Source of the DNA: Bacillota bacterium
GTDB lineage: Bacteria > Bacillota > Clostridia > Lachnospirales > Lachnospiraceae
Direction: 5' to 3'
DNA: 64,000 nt
NCBI GenBank assembly: GCA_023395555.1
Contig: JAEWYQ010000051.1
Location: forward strand, 1 to 64,000
The first letter of the stretch is position 1. Every line of letters starts with the position of its first letter. Under the pieces are notes generated by a model. It saw only the letters and a list, made by a program, of their open reading frames with translations, was not told the DNA's origin and did not search any database. The position numbers and the translations under genes were made by a program. Shown piece by piece: positions 53,021-62,267 of the stretch.

Positions 53021-55129
53021 TTACTTTGAGGGAAGAACTTTCGTAAGATCAAAGGCGCTGATTCTGTCCACCTTATAGGAGGCATTCTCAAAGGCGGCTG
53101 ATTCAAACAATACATACAAATATCCTCCGTCCAGCGCAATTCCTTCATTCATGGAAGGAACATATTCGTACTTGACCACACTGCCAAGCTTAATGCTTCC
53201 GCTGCCTTCCATGGAAAGATCCGGCCGGTATACGTCAATCCGCCTCATATATCCCCGCAGGCCGGCATACAGCTGGCAGGAGCGGGACATGATCATCTGT
53301 CCGTCCTCCGTAAATGCAATTCCCTGTACCCTGGTGGGCATCGTCATCGTATCTTCTCTGGTCAATTCGGCATAGGAACCATAATCATCTATGGAAAAGC
53401 TATAAAGCTTCGTTGTTTCCAATTCATTATAGGAGCCAACCCACAGCTTGTCATTATAATAAGTAATGTACGAAGCGGATAGTCCCACCTTGCAGACAGA
53501 ATGGAAACTCACTTCCACATAGGGCTCTCCCGATTTGGCCGCTGCCTTAATATCGGAATACGAGATGGCCGATACTTTGCTTCCGGTGGTAATCCACACA
53601 TTTTTGCCGTCATAGCAGATTCCGCCGACATGGGCGTTGGTAGGAAGAATCAAGGTAGTCACAAGCTCCCGTGTCTTCTTGTCTATACAATAGACCACGG
53701 ACAATTCCTCTCCCGCCAGATCATAGGCTGTCATCAGCAGATAATTTCCGGCAAAGGCAATTCCCTGGGGACACATAGCGGTGCTGGTAAATCCCCCCAC
53801 ATTGGTATTCACCAACCCCGGAATCACATAACTTTTCTTAAAATTCACATTATTCTTGAAAAATTCTATGGTGGTATAGGCCGCCGACTTTAAGAACGCC
53901 GCCTTATCCGCAAAATATTTAGGCTGAGTGCTGGTCGGTAAAATTTCCTCTATCGTAACGGTCGTCAAATCGGAGCTGACGCCCTCATAGACCACTCCGT
54001 TATAATCCCTCTTTGCCACTATATAAAAGGAATAGGAAGCTCCCAGCGTCAGTTCCTCCACAATATGGGTATTGCCGCTGCTGCTATCCCGGGTGCTTAT
54101 GAGACTGTATCCCGAAATATCATCTCCCATATAAATATCATAAGAAGTGGCACCATTCACCAGGGTCCAGGTCAGTCTGGCCTTACCATCACCCGCCTTG
54201 CTTTTTAAGGGCACCTTGGCCGGATTAGTACTGGTATCGAGAATGGGGGACAACTCACCTCCAAAAAATTTATTCAGCCTGTGCGCAGCTACCTGATACC
54301 GATATCCGGTGCCTGGCTTCAGCCCGGTATCCCTATAGGAGGTCGTAACAGAATCCCCAACATAGGTAAGGGCTCCGGTTGCCGCATCCACTCTGTAAAT
54401 ACTGTAGCCTGCCGCATCCGCTACCGGGCTCCAGGTCAGTTCAACAAAGGTATCCGCCGTACTAACCACCGATACCGACTCCACCTTCCCAGGTGCCGTG
54501 GCCGCGGAAAACGGTTCGGAAAAGTCCCCGTAATTGGTCACCCCGTCCACTGTCATGGCCAACCGGATCATATATGTATTCACCGCCGCACTGCTGTCAT
54601 ATACTGTGTAGGAATTCTCCACTGTCGTAGTCAGCAGCTGGAATGTGCCGGACACCATATCCTTACGGTAAATCTCATAATGAGAGGCACCGGCTGCCGC
54701 GTCCCATGCAAGGGTATAGGAATCCATCGTTACCCCGCCGGCCCTAAGATTCGTGATTTTCGCCGCTTGGACAGACACATTGATATCAACAGAATAGTCC
54801 CCGTAACGGATTGTGATCTTCTGTGTGCCCAATTGATCACTGCGAAAGCCTTCCACTATAAAATCGGTGATAATGCTCTCACTTCCGTCGCTGTTTATAC
54901 GAACCAGCTCCAAACCGGAGGAATCAAAGCTCTCACCGTAGGTATAGACTGTTTTCTTGGGAAATCTGGACAGATAGACCTGCGAAGCGGCAGCCTCGCC
55001 GTCTCCGGTATCCTGTGTCTCCCCGACACCTCCCCCGTTTACTTCCGCTGCCATGACCCTGACGGGATCAGAGAAACCGAAGAGAAATATAGAAATCAAA
55101 AATAATAATGCCAGTTTTTTCTTCATCAT
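53021..55129 (-). CDS. Secreted Ig-like/fibronectin type III protein with C-terminal propeller-like domain
   Basis: 702 residues from ATG at 55129, 8 nt behind AAGGAG. A signal peptide covers about 1-28 (KKKLALLFLISIFLFGF, cut after VMA). Then one Ig-like domain (about 45-125, SRFPKKTVYTYGESFDSSGLEL), three FN3 domains (about 128-212, 213-305, 307-395) and a 300-residue C-terminal domain with repeated strand patterns (GIAFAGNYLLMTAYD; GGICYDGKNVWITTGS; ITYYNDKLWVGSYN; GIAFTEDGQMIMSRS; GIALDGGYLYVLFES) like a beta-propeller. No LPXTG or transmembrane anchor, so probably released or held by its domains. Function unknown; binding of glycan or protein is a guess. Confidence 0.88.
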   Translation of the reverse strand: MMKKKLALLFLISIFLFGFSDPVRVMAAEVNGGGVGETQDTGDGEAAASQVYLSRFPKKTVYTYGESFDSSGLELVRINSDGSESIITDFIVEGFRSDQLGTQKITIRYGDYSVDINVSVQAAKITNLRAGGVTMDSYTLAWDAAAGASHYEIYRKDMVSGTFQLLTTTVENSYTVYDSSAAVNTYMIRLAMTVDGVTNYGDFSEPFSAATAPGKVESVSVVSTADTFVELTWSPVADAAGYSIYRVDAATGALTYVGDSVTTSYRDTGLKPGTGYRYQVAAHRLNKFFGGELSPILDTSTNPAKVPLKSKAGDGKARLTWTLVNGATSYDIYMGDDISGYSLISTRDSSSGNTHIVEELTLGASYSFYIVAKRDYNGVVYEGVSSDLTTVTIEEILPTSTQPKYFADKAAFLKSAAYTTIEFFKNNVNFKKSYVIPGLVNTNVGGFTSTAMCPQGIAFAGNYLLMTAYDLAGEELSVVYCIDKKTRELVTTLILPTNAHVGGICYDGKNVWITTGSKVSAISYSDIKAAAKSGEPYVEVSFHSVCKVGLSASYITYYNDKLWVGSYNELETTKLYSFSIDDYGSYAELTREDTMTMPTRVQGIAFTEDGQMIMSRSCQLYAGLRGYMRRIDVYRPDLSMEGSGSIKLGSVVKYEYVPSMNEGIALDGGYLYVLFESAAFENASYKVDRISAFDLTKVLPSK

Positions 55130-55279
55130 CCATGCCACTCCTTACTAGTAAACAATTGCCACTTGATCCATGTAGTGACTACTATAAGGGGATAGTTTGT
55201 CATTCCTGTGGTAAAAAGATGAAGAAAAGATTAAGAAGCCCATTAACAGCCCATTGAAGGCCGGAATATGGAAAATACA

Positions 55280-55337
55280 AAAGGCATACCACCGATATTG
55301 CATCCCTGTTGGGATAGAATATCGGTAATATGCCTTT
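55280..55337. terminator. Hairpin between the hydroxylase operon and the secreted-protein gene
   Basis: 20-nt arms 55280-55299 and 55318-55337 (AAAGGCATA..ACCGATATT and its complement) pair with one mismatch. It lies 48 bp after the stop of the 2Fe-2S subunit. The rest of the 255-bp gap shows nothing clear. Confidence 0.75.
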
Positions 55338-55384
55338 CTGATAGAAATTTCTAATTGGAAGTTTCTATTACTCCGCTCCGGGTT

Positions 55385-55870
55385 CTAGAGCTTGCCCAAA
55401 CGGCGGAGCATAGTCTTTTCTACAGCATTCAATATATTCTCGTAACCGGTACAGCGGCATAGATTTCCCGATAGCTGCTTTCTCAGCTCTTCCCTGGTGA
55501 ACTCTTTGCCGGTCTCCAGAAGCTGGACTGCCGTCATAACAAAGCCAGGCGTGCAGAAGCCGCATTGTACCGCCGCTTCATCGATAAAGGCCTGCTGAAT
55601 ATCCGCCAGCTCACCCTCCGGGCCCAGCAGACTCTCCAGGGTACGGATATTCTTCCCGTCCGCCCATACCGCCAGGTAGATGCAGGAGTTAAAGCACTCT
55701 CCGTCTATGATCACATTACAGGCACCGCATTCTCCTACCTCACAGCCCTTCTTCACCGAGGTGAGGCGGTAATCATTGCGAAGCATATCCGTCAGGGAAG
55801 CCCGGACATCCACCATGGTCTCCGTCTGCTTGCCGTTGATCGTACATTTGACTAATTTATACTGTGCCAT
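55385..55870 (-). CDS. Molybdenum hydroxylase [2Fe-2S] subunit (xanthine dehydrogenase family)
   Basis: 161 residues, the small iron-sulfur subunit. Ferredoxin-like cluster C43, C48, C51, C63 (GCEVGECGACNVIIDGECFNSC region), then a second cluster with CGFCTPGFVM and CRCTGYENIL. It passes electrons between the molybdenum and FAD subunits. Its ATG overlaps the FAD-subunit stop by one base (TAATG). Last gene of the operon. Confidence 0.94.
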   Translation of the reverse strand: MAQYKLVKCTINGKQTETMVDVRASLTDMLRNDYRLTSVKKGCEVGECGACNVIIDGECFNSCIYLAVWADGKNIRTLESLLGPEGELADIQQAFIDEAAVQCGFCTPGFVMTAVQLLETGKEFTREELRKQLSGNLCRCTGYENILNAVEKTMLRRLGKL

Positions 55871-56751
55871 TATACAACACCTCCCGAAAGCCTGATTGCT
55901 TCTGATAAGCAGCGGTAAGCCATTTCCACGGCGATGTGCTGACGCAGCGCCTTGGAGGCACGCCAGCTGTCACGGGGCCTGATATCCTCCAGCACAGCCT
56001 CACTGATACGCCGGAGCAGATCTTCACTGATCTCCTGCCCCTTTCCTGCTTCCTCTGCATGAACGGCACGGAGAGGCGTAGGTCCCTGGACACCATAGGC
56101 GATGCGGACATCTTCCATAAGCCGCTTGTCTGCGGACAGCTTTACATTTACAGAACAGCCGGAGGTTGCAATATCCATGGCATTCCTCATGGCATATTTG
56201 ATATAATGTCCCTTATATCCCTCATAGCATTCCTTCCGGATTAATATCGCTGTCTGAAGCTCGCTGGGACGGATATCCACCACACCTGCCTTCAGATAGA
56301 ATTCCTGAATAGGAACCAGACGTTTTCCCTCACTGCCTGTCAGCTCAATAACCGCATCCCAGGCAAACAGGGTGGAGGCGGAGTCTGCGGAAGTCACTCC
56401 ATTGCAGGTATTGCCGCCGATGGTTCCAATATTGCGGATCTGGGGGCCTCCCACCATATCCACAGCCTCTCCCAGCACATTGATATACTGCCGGATAACC
56501 GGGCTCTGGGTGATATGGCTGAAGCTGGTCAGAGATCCGATGCGGATTGTTCCGTCTTCCTCCAGCGTTACGCCCCGAAGCTCATCCAGCCCATAGATGC
56601 TGATCAGCTTCTTGCCCGCAAGCTTTCCTTCCCTCATCTGAACCAGGATATCACTTCCCCCCGCCAGAATCAGCGCCTCGGGATGTGCCGTCCGAAGCTC
56701 CGCTGCATTCTGCACGCTGGTTGCTTCAAATAATTCTTTTATATCATACAT
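55870..56751 (-). CDS. Molybdenum hydroxylase FAD-binding subunit
   Basis: 293 residues of the CoxM/XdhB type. FAD contacts: LILAGGSDILVQMREG (about 25-41) and IGGNTCNGVTSADSASTLFAWDA (TIGGNTCNG near 105). The C-terminal CO-dehydrogenase flavoprotein domain follows. GAGGGGGACAG precedes ATG. In order L-M-S with the flanking genes, the typical three-subunit bacterial layout. Confidence 0.94.
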   Translation of the reverse strand: MYDIKELFEATSVQNAAELRTAHPEALILAGGSDILVQMREGKLAGKKLISIYGLDELRGVTLEEDGTIRIGSLTSFSHITQSPVIRQYINVLGEAVDMVGGPQIRNIGTIGGNTCNGVTSADSASTLFAWDAVIELTGSEGKRLVPIQEFYLKAGVVDIRPSELQTAILIRKECYEGYKGHYIKYAMRNAMDIATSGCSVNVKLSADKRLMEDVRIAYGVQGPTPLRAVHAEEAGKGQEISEDLLRRISEAVLEDIRPRDSWRASKALRQHIAVEMAYRCLSEAIRLSGGVV

Positions 56752-56769
56752 AGACTCTGTCCCCCTCTC

Positions 56770-59052
56770 CTATATTAATCCTTCCTCTTTGAAGCGTTCA
56801 AAGAGGATATGGGGTGTCATAGGGATATCATTGATTGCAACCCCTGTTGCATGAAGGATTGCATTCCGGATCGCCGGTGCTACCGGACATACCGGAGGTT
56901 CACCAAGAGCTTTTGTTCCAAAGGCACTGGTGGGCTCATAATTTTCAACAAACTGCGCTTCCAGATGGGGATGATCCATAAAGGTGGAGAGCTTATAATC
57001 CAGCAGGTTATCATTCAGGGTCTTGCCTGTCTTCGGATCAAAGAGCAGCTGCTCCGCCAGCGCGTAACCAATTCCCATACTCATTCCGCCATGCACCTGG
57101 GCCTCGGCCAGAGCCGGATTAATCAGCTGCCCGGCATCGTGGACATTAATAATATCCAGCAGCTTCACCTTGCATAAGGGAATGTCCACCTCAACCTCAG
57201 CGAAACAGCAGCCGAAGGAATATGCATTGCTCTTAATCTGATAGGTGCTCTCGGAGGTAATATGCTCACTGTGGGTTAAGCTGTAGATCGCTTCGGTAGC
57301 CAGGTCGCCCAGGGAGATCATCACGCGTCCGTCCCCTTTTCGTACGATCTGCCCATCGATAATATCCAGTTCAAAAGCCGGCATCCTGGTGAGTTCATAG
57401 GCATATTTCAGAATCTTCTCCTTTAGGAGCAGAGCTGTCTGCTTGATGGAGAAGCCCGCCACATAGGTCTGTCTGGAGGCATAAGCGCTGGTTCCAAAAG
57501 GGGTCACATCCGTATCCTGGGTGGATATTACATGAACCTTCTCAAAAGGAATGCCTAAAGCATCCGCCGTCATCTGGGCAAATGCGGTGTCGGCACCCTG
57601 GCCGATCTCTGTTTCTGCAAGCTGCACCTGTACCGAGCCATCCTGGTTCAATACCATCCTGCAGGCCGAAGTCTCCAGGCTGATGGGCCATACCGCCGTA
57701 TTATACCAGAACACAGCACAGCCCACTCCCTTGCGGATGGGTCCCGTCTGATTCTGATATTCCTCGAACTTGCGGTCAAAATCAATATATGCCCGTCCCC
57801 TGTCAAGGCATTGATTAAAGCTGTCAAAATAATTCTCATTCTTGGAAAAGGTGTCCACATAGCCTACGGGCATCACGTGCTTCTTCCGGTATTCCACCGG
57901 ATCAAATCCCAGCTTGCGGGCGATTTCCTCCGTATGGGATTCTACCGCAAACATTGCCTGGGGAATACCGTAGCCTCTCATGGCACCCGCAACCGGCCTG
58001 TTCGTAAACACCGTATAGGAATCGCATTCCATATTATCACAGGGGTACAGCTGGGGGAAGGCATTCATTCCCTTGGCCGCAATTCCGTGCCCATGGGAAG
58101 CATAGGCTCCCTGATTGGAGAAGCACTCCAGCTTCCGTGCCGCAAAGGAACCGTCGGGACGGACCCAGCTGATAATATGGCTGCGGATCGCGTGGCGCAC
58201 ACGGTTGCTTACAAAGGTCTCCTCCCTGGTCGCGTCCAGCTTCACCGTACGTCCTCCCACCTGGGTCGTCAGATAGGCACACAGGGGTTCATACAGCGAG
58301 TCCTGCTTATTGCCGAAGCCGCCGCCGATATATGGCTTGACAATGCGGACATCCCCCCAGGGAATTCCCAATGCCTGGCCCACAATCCGGCGGATAATAT
58401 GAGGAATCTGAGTGGAGGACACCACGGTGATCCGGTTGCCTTCCATGCTGGCATAACAGATATGATTCTCGATATGGCAGTGCTGCACCGTGGGAGTCTC
58501 ATACCAGCCCTCAAATTTAATCAGACCCGGCTCTTTGATGGCTTCCTCGTAATTCCCCCGGCGCACGGCACTGTGCCCCAGGATATTACCCGGATAAGCT
58601 TCATGCAGCTGGGGCGCATCCGGCTTCATCGCCTCCTGCACATCCAGAACAAAAGGATACTCCTCATATTCTACCTTAATCTCCTCCAGCGCCTGCTTTG
58701 CGGCGATCTCATTCTCCGCAATAACCGCTGCCACCTCATCTCCGTAATAAAGTACTCTATCCGTAAGCAGAAGTCTGTCCGCCACATCCTGATGCCCGGG
58801 ATCTGTGGACCAGGGATGTCCCGCCGTAGGGAAATAATACTTCGGTACGTCAAAACAGGTGACTATTTTAACCACTCCGGGTATTTTCATTGCCTCAGAA
58901 GTATCAATGGACTTAACGATACCGTTTGCAATTGTCGAATGTAAGATCTTCGCAATGTATGCATTCTTTTCACAAAGATCATCGGTATATTTCGCTCTAC
59001 CGATTACCTTGTCCAGCGCATCCACGCGCGGAACACTTTGACCGACTGACAT
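56770..59052 (-). CDS. Molybdenum hydroxylase large subunit (molybdopterin-binding, xanthine dehydrogenase family)
   Basis: 760 residues. N-terminal a/b hammerhead domain (DALDKVIGRAKYTDDL), then the molybdopterin domain with GGGFGNKQD, AMRGYGIPQAMFAVES, GQGADTAFAQ and the catalytic Glu in FGTKALGEPPV near the C-terminus. GEPPV rather than a nicotinate or CO signature fits a purine-type hydroxylase. The substrate (hypoxanthine/xanthine or another N-heterocycle) is inferred from family only. AAGGAGG before ATG. Molybdopterin-synthesis genes are not in the window. Confidence 0.93.
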   Translation of the reverse strand: MSVGQSVPRVDALDKVIGRAKYTDDLCEKNAYIAKILHSTIANGIVKSIDTSEAMKIPGVVKIVTCFDVPKYYFPTAGHPWSTDPGHQDVADRLLLTDRVLYYGDEVAAVIAENEIAAKQALEEIKVEYEEYPFVLDVQEAMKPDAPQLHEAYPGNILGHSAVRRGNYEEAIKEPGLIKFEGWYETPTVQHCHIENHICYASMEGNRITVVSSTQIPHIIRRIVGQALGIPWGDVRIVKPYIGGGFGNKQDSLYEPLCAYLTTQVGGRTVKLDATREETFVSNRVRHAIRSHIISWVRPDGSFAARKLECFSNQGAYASHGHGIAAKGMNAFPQLYPCDNMECDSYTVFTNRPVAGAMRGYGIPQAMFAVESHTEEIARKLGFDPVEYRKKHVMPVGYVDTFSKNENYFDSFNQCLDRGRAYIDFDRKFEEYQNQTGPIRKGVGCAVFWYNTAVWPISLETSACRMVLNQDGSVQVQLAETEIGQGADTAFAQMTADALGIPFEKVHVISTQDTDVTPFGTSAYASRQTYVAGFSIKQTALLLKEKILKYAYELTRMPAFELDIIDGQIVRKGDGRVMISLGDLATEAIYSLTHSEHITSESTYQIKSNAYSFGCCFAEVEVDIPLCKVKLLDIINVHDAGQLINPALAEAQVHGGMSMGIGYALAEQLLFDPKTGKTLNDNLLDYKLSTFMDHPHLEAQFVENYEPTSAFGTKALGEPPVCPVAPAIRNAILHATGVAINDIPMTPHILFERFKEEGLI

Positions 59053-59129
59053 ATCAGCAACCTCCTTAATTTATATAAAGAAAATTCATATCTTTATTAT
59101 AACATATCTCTCTGAAAATTTGTATCTAT

Positions 59130-59496
59130 TTATTCCTGTAAATTATGTAAAGTATAAGCGTAGCTTATAAATTCCTTCTTCTCAAATTCCTGGACCAAGT
59201 ATTCCTTTAAAAAGTTCAGGTGGCGCTCACAAATCCGGTAGGCATGATTGGGCAGATAGCGCTGTGTTTTTTTATCGTATTTGCGCTCCACAAGATAGGT
59301 CTGGTGATACAGAGGAATAAATGCTGGTATACACGTTCTGTATGCACAAATCCTGATCCTCCGCATCAGGATGGTTGATTCTGCGGATGGTCTCAATAAA
59401 AGCCGAAGCATAATCCGGAATGATGATATTGCTGAACTGTTACCATTCTTCGCATTCTTTACGAGACAGGCTCGGGCCCATATTGACATTTACCAT
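59130..59496 (-). pseudogene. Broken gene (in-frame stop and frameshift)
   Basis: An ATG at 59496 opens MVNVNMGPSLSRKECEEW and then meets TAA. The same frame goes on with coding-like sequence (FSNIIIPDYASAFIETIRR, NHPDAEDQDLCIQNVYTSIY) until near 59320, after which a different frame continues with YLVERKYDKKTQRYLPNHAY and RICERHLNFLKEYLVQEFEK to a stop at 59130. A nonsense and a frameshift mutation are the simplest reading. The parent protein is not recognised. Confidence 0.6.
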
Positions 59497-59686
59497 CCTA
59501 TGTGTTACTATTTTAACAATTCCGGTTGGCAGTTAATTCTTCTTTAGCTGTTTCAAGTTTTGAGCTTAAGGGTGGAGGGCTTGGTTTTTTCAAGTTCTCC
59601 TTTTTTATGTCCTAAATTCTCGGAAACCGGCCTTACCGGCTTTTATATAACTTTACCATTACTGACATAAGAAAGGAGTGAGTATA

Positions 59687-59827
59687 TTGCCTTTATCCGA
59701 AAGTATTCTTATTGCCATCATCTGTATGGCTGTGGTATTTGCTGTTCTTGGGATCCTCTGGGCTATCGTCCGAATTTTTTCCCTCCTCATCAAATCCATT
59801 GAACAAGGACAGAATAAAAAGAGGTAG
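59687..59827 (+). CDS. oadG: Sodium-pump decarboxylase gamma-subunit-like small membrane protein
   Basis: 46 residues from TTG at 59687 behind AAAGGAG: one membrane helix (about 8-36) and a short polar tail ending GQNKKR. Size, topology and the place 39 bp before oadB fit the OadG/MmdD/GcdC-type gamma subunit that holds the complex together. The usual proline-rich or zinc-binding tail is absent, so identification rests mainly on context. Confidence 0.75.
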   Translation: MPLSESILIAIICMAVVFAVLGILWAIVRIFSLLIKSIEQGQNKKR

Positions 59828-59866
59828 GACTAACCAAAGGAAAGACATTTAAAGGAGGAACTCATT

Positions 59867-61003
59867 GTGTTTATCGATTCAGTTGTGAAATTATTAGAGG
59901 ATTCCGGATTTGCTGCATTAACCTGGCAATCCCTGGTTATGATTGTAATTGCATGCGTACTTATGTACCTCGCTATCGTTAAGAAATTCGAACCGCTCCT
60001 GCTGCTGCCCATCGCCTTTGGCGTGCTGCTGGCTAATTTGCCACTGACCGGATTAATGGCGGAACCGGCCAGCGCATCGGAGGCCGGAGGCTTACTATAT
60101 TATCTTTATCTGGGTGTAAAGAAAGGCATCTACCCTTCCCTGATTTTCCTTGGAATCGGAGCTATGACTGATTTTGGTCCTTTAATCGCCCGGCCCAGCA
60201 GCATGCTGATGGGAGCCGGCGCCCAGCTTGGAATAGCTATTGCTTTCGTTGTTGCCAATCTCCTTGGCTTTGACCCTCAGGAAGCCGGTTCCATCGCCAT
60301 CATCGGGGGTGCAGACGGCCCCACCGCCATTTATCTGACTACCAGACTGGCTGTCCATCTGCTGGCCCCCATATCCATTGCGGCTTATTCCTATATGGCA
60401 CTCATTCCGCTGATCCAGCCTCCTCTTATGAAGCTTCTGACCACCCGCAAGGAGCGCGAGATCAAAATGGAACAGCTGCGCAACGTATCAAAGCTGGAAA
60501 AGATATGCTTTCCCGTCGCGGTCTCCATCTTCTGTATCCTTTTGCTTCCTTCCGTAGCTCCTCTGATCGGAATGCTGATGCTGGGCAATCTGTTCCGGGA
60601 ATCCGGAGTTGTGGAACGAATTACCGACACAGCACAGAACGCCCTGATTAACATTGTAACCATCTTCCTTGGAGTTACCGTAGGCGCAACAGCTGCCGGA
60701 AGCGAATTTCTGAAGCCAGGGACTCTCAAAATCATTTTCCTTGGTCTGGCGGCATTCGTATTCAGCACCATCGGCGGTTTATTGATCGCAAAGTTCATGT
60801 GCTGGATAACCAAAGGAAAGATCAATCCGCTGATCGGCTCCGCAGGAGTATCCGCCGTTCCCATGGCAGCCCGTGTATCCCAGGTGGAGGGTCAAAAAGC
60901 CAACCCTGGCAATTATCTTCTGATGTTCGCTATGGGTCCCAATGTGGCAGGTGTAATCGGCTCCGCTGTTGCCGCCGGCATCTTGCTCTCTCTCCTCGGC
61001 TAA
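59867..61003 (+). CDS. oadB: Sodium ion-translocating decarboxylase beta subunit
   Basis: 378 residues, GTG start behind AAAGGAGG. Many membrane helices and the family's Na+-path motifs: IGAMTDFGPLIARP, IIGGADGPTAIYLTTRLA (with the key Asp) and SAGVSAVPMAARVSQVEGQ. It exports Na+ using decarboxylation of a carboxybiotin carrier. The carboxyltransferase alpha subunit and biotin carrier are not nearby, so oxaloacetate, methylmalonyl-CoA and glutaconyl-CoA remain possible substrates. Confidence 0.93.
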   Translation: MFIDSVVKLLEDSGFAALTWQSLVMIVIACVLMYLAIVKKFEPLLLLPIAFGVLLANLPLTGLMAEPASASEAGGLLYYLYLGVKKGIYPSLIFLGIGAMTDFGPLIARPSSMLMGAGAQLGIAIAFVVANLLGFDPQEAGSIAIIGGADGPTAIYLTTRLAVHLLAPISIAAYSYMALIPLIQPPLMKLLTTRKEREIKMEQLRNVSKLEKICFPVAVSIFCILLLPSVAPLIGMLMLGNLFRESGVVERITDTAQNALINIVTIFLGVTVGATAAGSEFLKPGTLKIIFLGLAAFVFSTIGGLLIAKFMCWITKGKINPLIGSAGVSAVPMAARVSQVEGQKANPGNYLLMFAMGPNVAGVIGSAVAAGILLSLLG

Positions 61004-61021
61004 TATGGATACTTAACCTAT

Positions 61022-61079
61022 AAAGTGCTGCAGATGTCCCCCGCATCTTAATTCCCGCGGGAGGCCTGCAGCACTTTTT
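61022..61079 (+). terminator. Terminator of oadGB
   Basis: AAAGTGCTGCAG (61022-61033) pairs exactly with CTGCAGCACTTT (61066-61077), followed by more T. Confidence 0.85.
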
Positions 61080-61133
61080 ATCTTTCCTGCTGCTCCCGGA
61101 TATTATAAAGAGCAGCAATTTCTGAGACACAAA

Positions 61134-62162
61134 TCATTCCAGATCGTCAAAATCAAAGGCCGCCGCCTTCGTATAATTGGTCACCTTGGCTTCGAAGAAA
61201 TCCGTCTTCGTGCTGTTAAGGTTGGAAAAGCCCTCAATCCAAGCCATGGGATTCTCCGCTATCTCCGGGTACAGCTCCTCCAGGCCGATGGCCTTCAGCC
61301 TCTGATTTCCCAGGTATTTGATGTACTTCTCAATCAGCTCATGGTTAATGCCCAATATCTCATTATTGGTCACATACTGTCCCCAGGCGATCTCATGCTC
61401 CACTCCGGTGCGCATCATATCCCGGATCTCCTGAGTCAGCTCCGGGGTAAAAAGCTCCGGATTCTCGGTGCGAAGCTCCTTCAGGATGTTCTGGAACAAT
61501 ACCAGATGGGTCACCTCATCCCGGTTAATGTATTTGAAGATGGTACTGGTGGCCGTCATCTTCCCCTGCCTTGCCAGGGTATAGAAGAAACTGAAGCCGG
61601 AGTAGAAATAAATTCCCTCCAGAATATAATTGGCCACTACGGTGCGCAGGAAATTACCGATGGAGGCATCCTCATTGAAGCGCTGGTAAATATCCGCAAT
61701 ATACCGGTTTCTCTCCAGCAGGTGCTTGTCCTCACGCCATTCATCATAAATCTTGTCCCGGGTCACCGGGTTGGTCACCGTATCCAGGATATAGGAATAG
61801 CTCTGGGCATGGATCTCCTCCTGGAAGGCCTGAATATTTAGCAGGGAGGATATCTCCGGCGCGGTGACATAGCGGGAGAGGTTGGGCAGATTCTCACTCT
61901 GGATGGAATCCAGGAAGTTCAGGAAAGCAATAATCTTGTCAAAGGCTCTCCTCTCCCCATTGGTCAGCAGGGGGAACTGCTTAATATCCTCATTCAGTGA
62001 GATTTCCTCCGGTATCCAGAAATTATTCAGCATGGTCCGGTAGAAGGTGTTGGCCCAGCTGTATTTGATGCGGTTCCATTCCCTCAGATTCGTGGTATTG
62101 CCGTTAATTAACGCTTCTGTTCCCCTGATTCCATGTTCATTAAAGATTCTTTTCTTGTTCAT
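61134..62162 (-). CDS. nrdB: Class I ribonucleotide reductase beta subunit
   Basis: 342 residues from ATG at 62162. Diiron-site carboxylates and histidines are visible in the usual order: D/E of the first helix pair, FQEEIHAQSYSYILD (Glu and His), then ANYILEGIYFYSGF and RDEVTHLVLFQNIL (Glu, His). A helix motif with Tyr fits the radical site, but I cannot place the Tyr with certainty. It makes dNTP precursors with the NrdA subunit upstream, from which it is separated by a 24-bp inverted repeat. Confidence 0.94.
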   Translation of the reverse strand: MNKKRIFNEHGIRGTEALINGNTTNLREWNRIKYSWANTFYRTMLNNFWIPEEISLNEDIKQFPLLTNGERRAFDKIIAFLNFLDSIQSENLPNLSRYVTAPEISSLLNIQAFQEEIHAQSYSYILDTVTNPVTRDKIYDEWREDKHLLERNRYIADIYQRFNEDASIGNFLRTVVANYILEGIYFYSGFSFFYTLARQGKMTATSTIFKYINRDEVTHLVLFQNILKELRTENPELFTPELTQEIRDMMRTGVEHEIAWGQYVTNNEILGINHELIEKYIKYLGNQRLKAIGLEELYPEIAENPMAWIEGFSNLNSTKTDFFEAKVTNYTKAAAFDFDDLE

Positions 62163-62187
62163 TCCTCGTTTCCTCCATTCGGCGTCA

Positions 62188-62261
62188 CACATTCGGTGTC
62201 AGGCACCCTTTCTAAACTAGCGATGTCAGATGTTGTAAAAGGGTGCCTGACACCGAATGTG
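62188..62261. repeat. Inverted repeat between nrdA and nrdB
   Basis: Two exact 24-nt arms (62188-62211 and 62238-62261) around a 26-nt loop. Each arm contains GGTGTCAGGCACC, itself partly palindromic. It lies 6 bp after the nrdA stop. No T-run, so it may be an mRNA stabiliser or a REP-type palindrome rather than a terminator. Confidence 0.85.
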
Positions 62262-62267
62262 ACACCG

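Noticed and set aside
57811-58944. 377-codon plus-strand frame opposite the molybdenum hydroxylase large subunit
   Set aside because: Shadow of a well-supported gene on the minus strand; low-complexity, His/Arg-rich translation without a domain.
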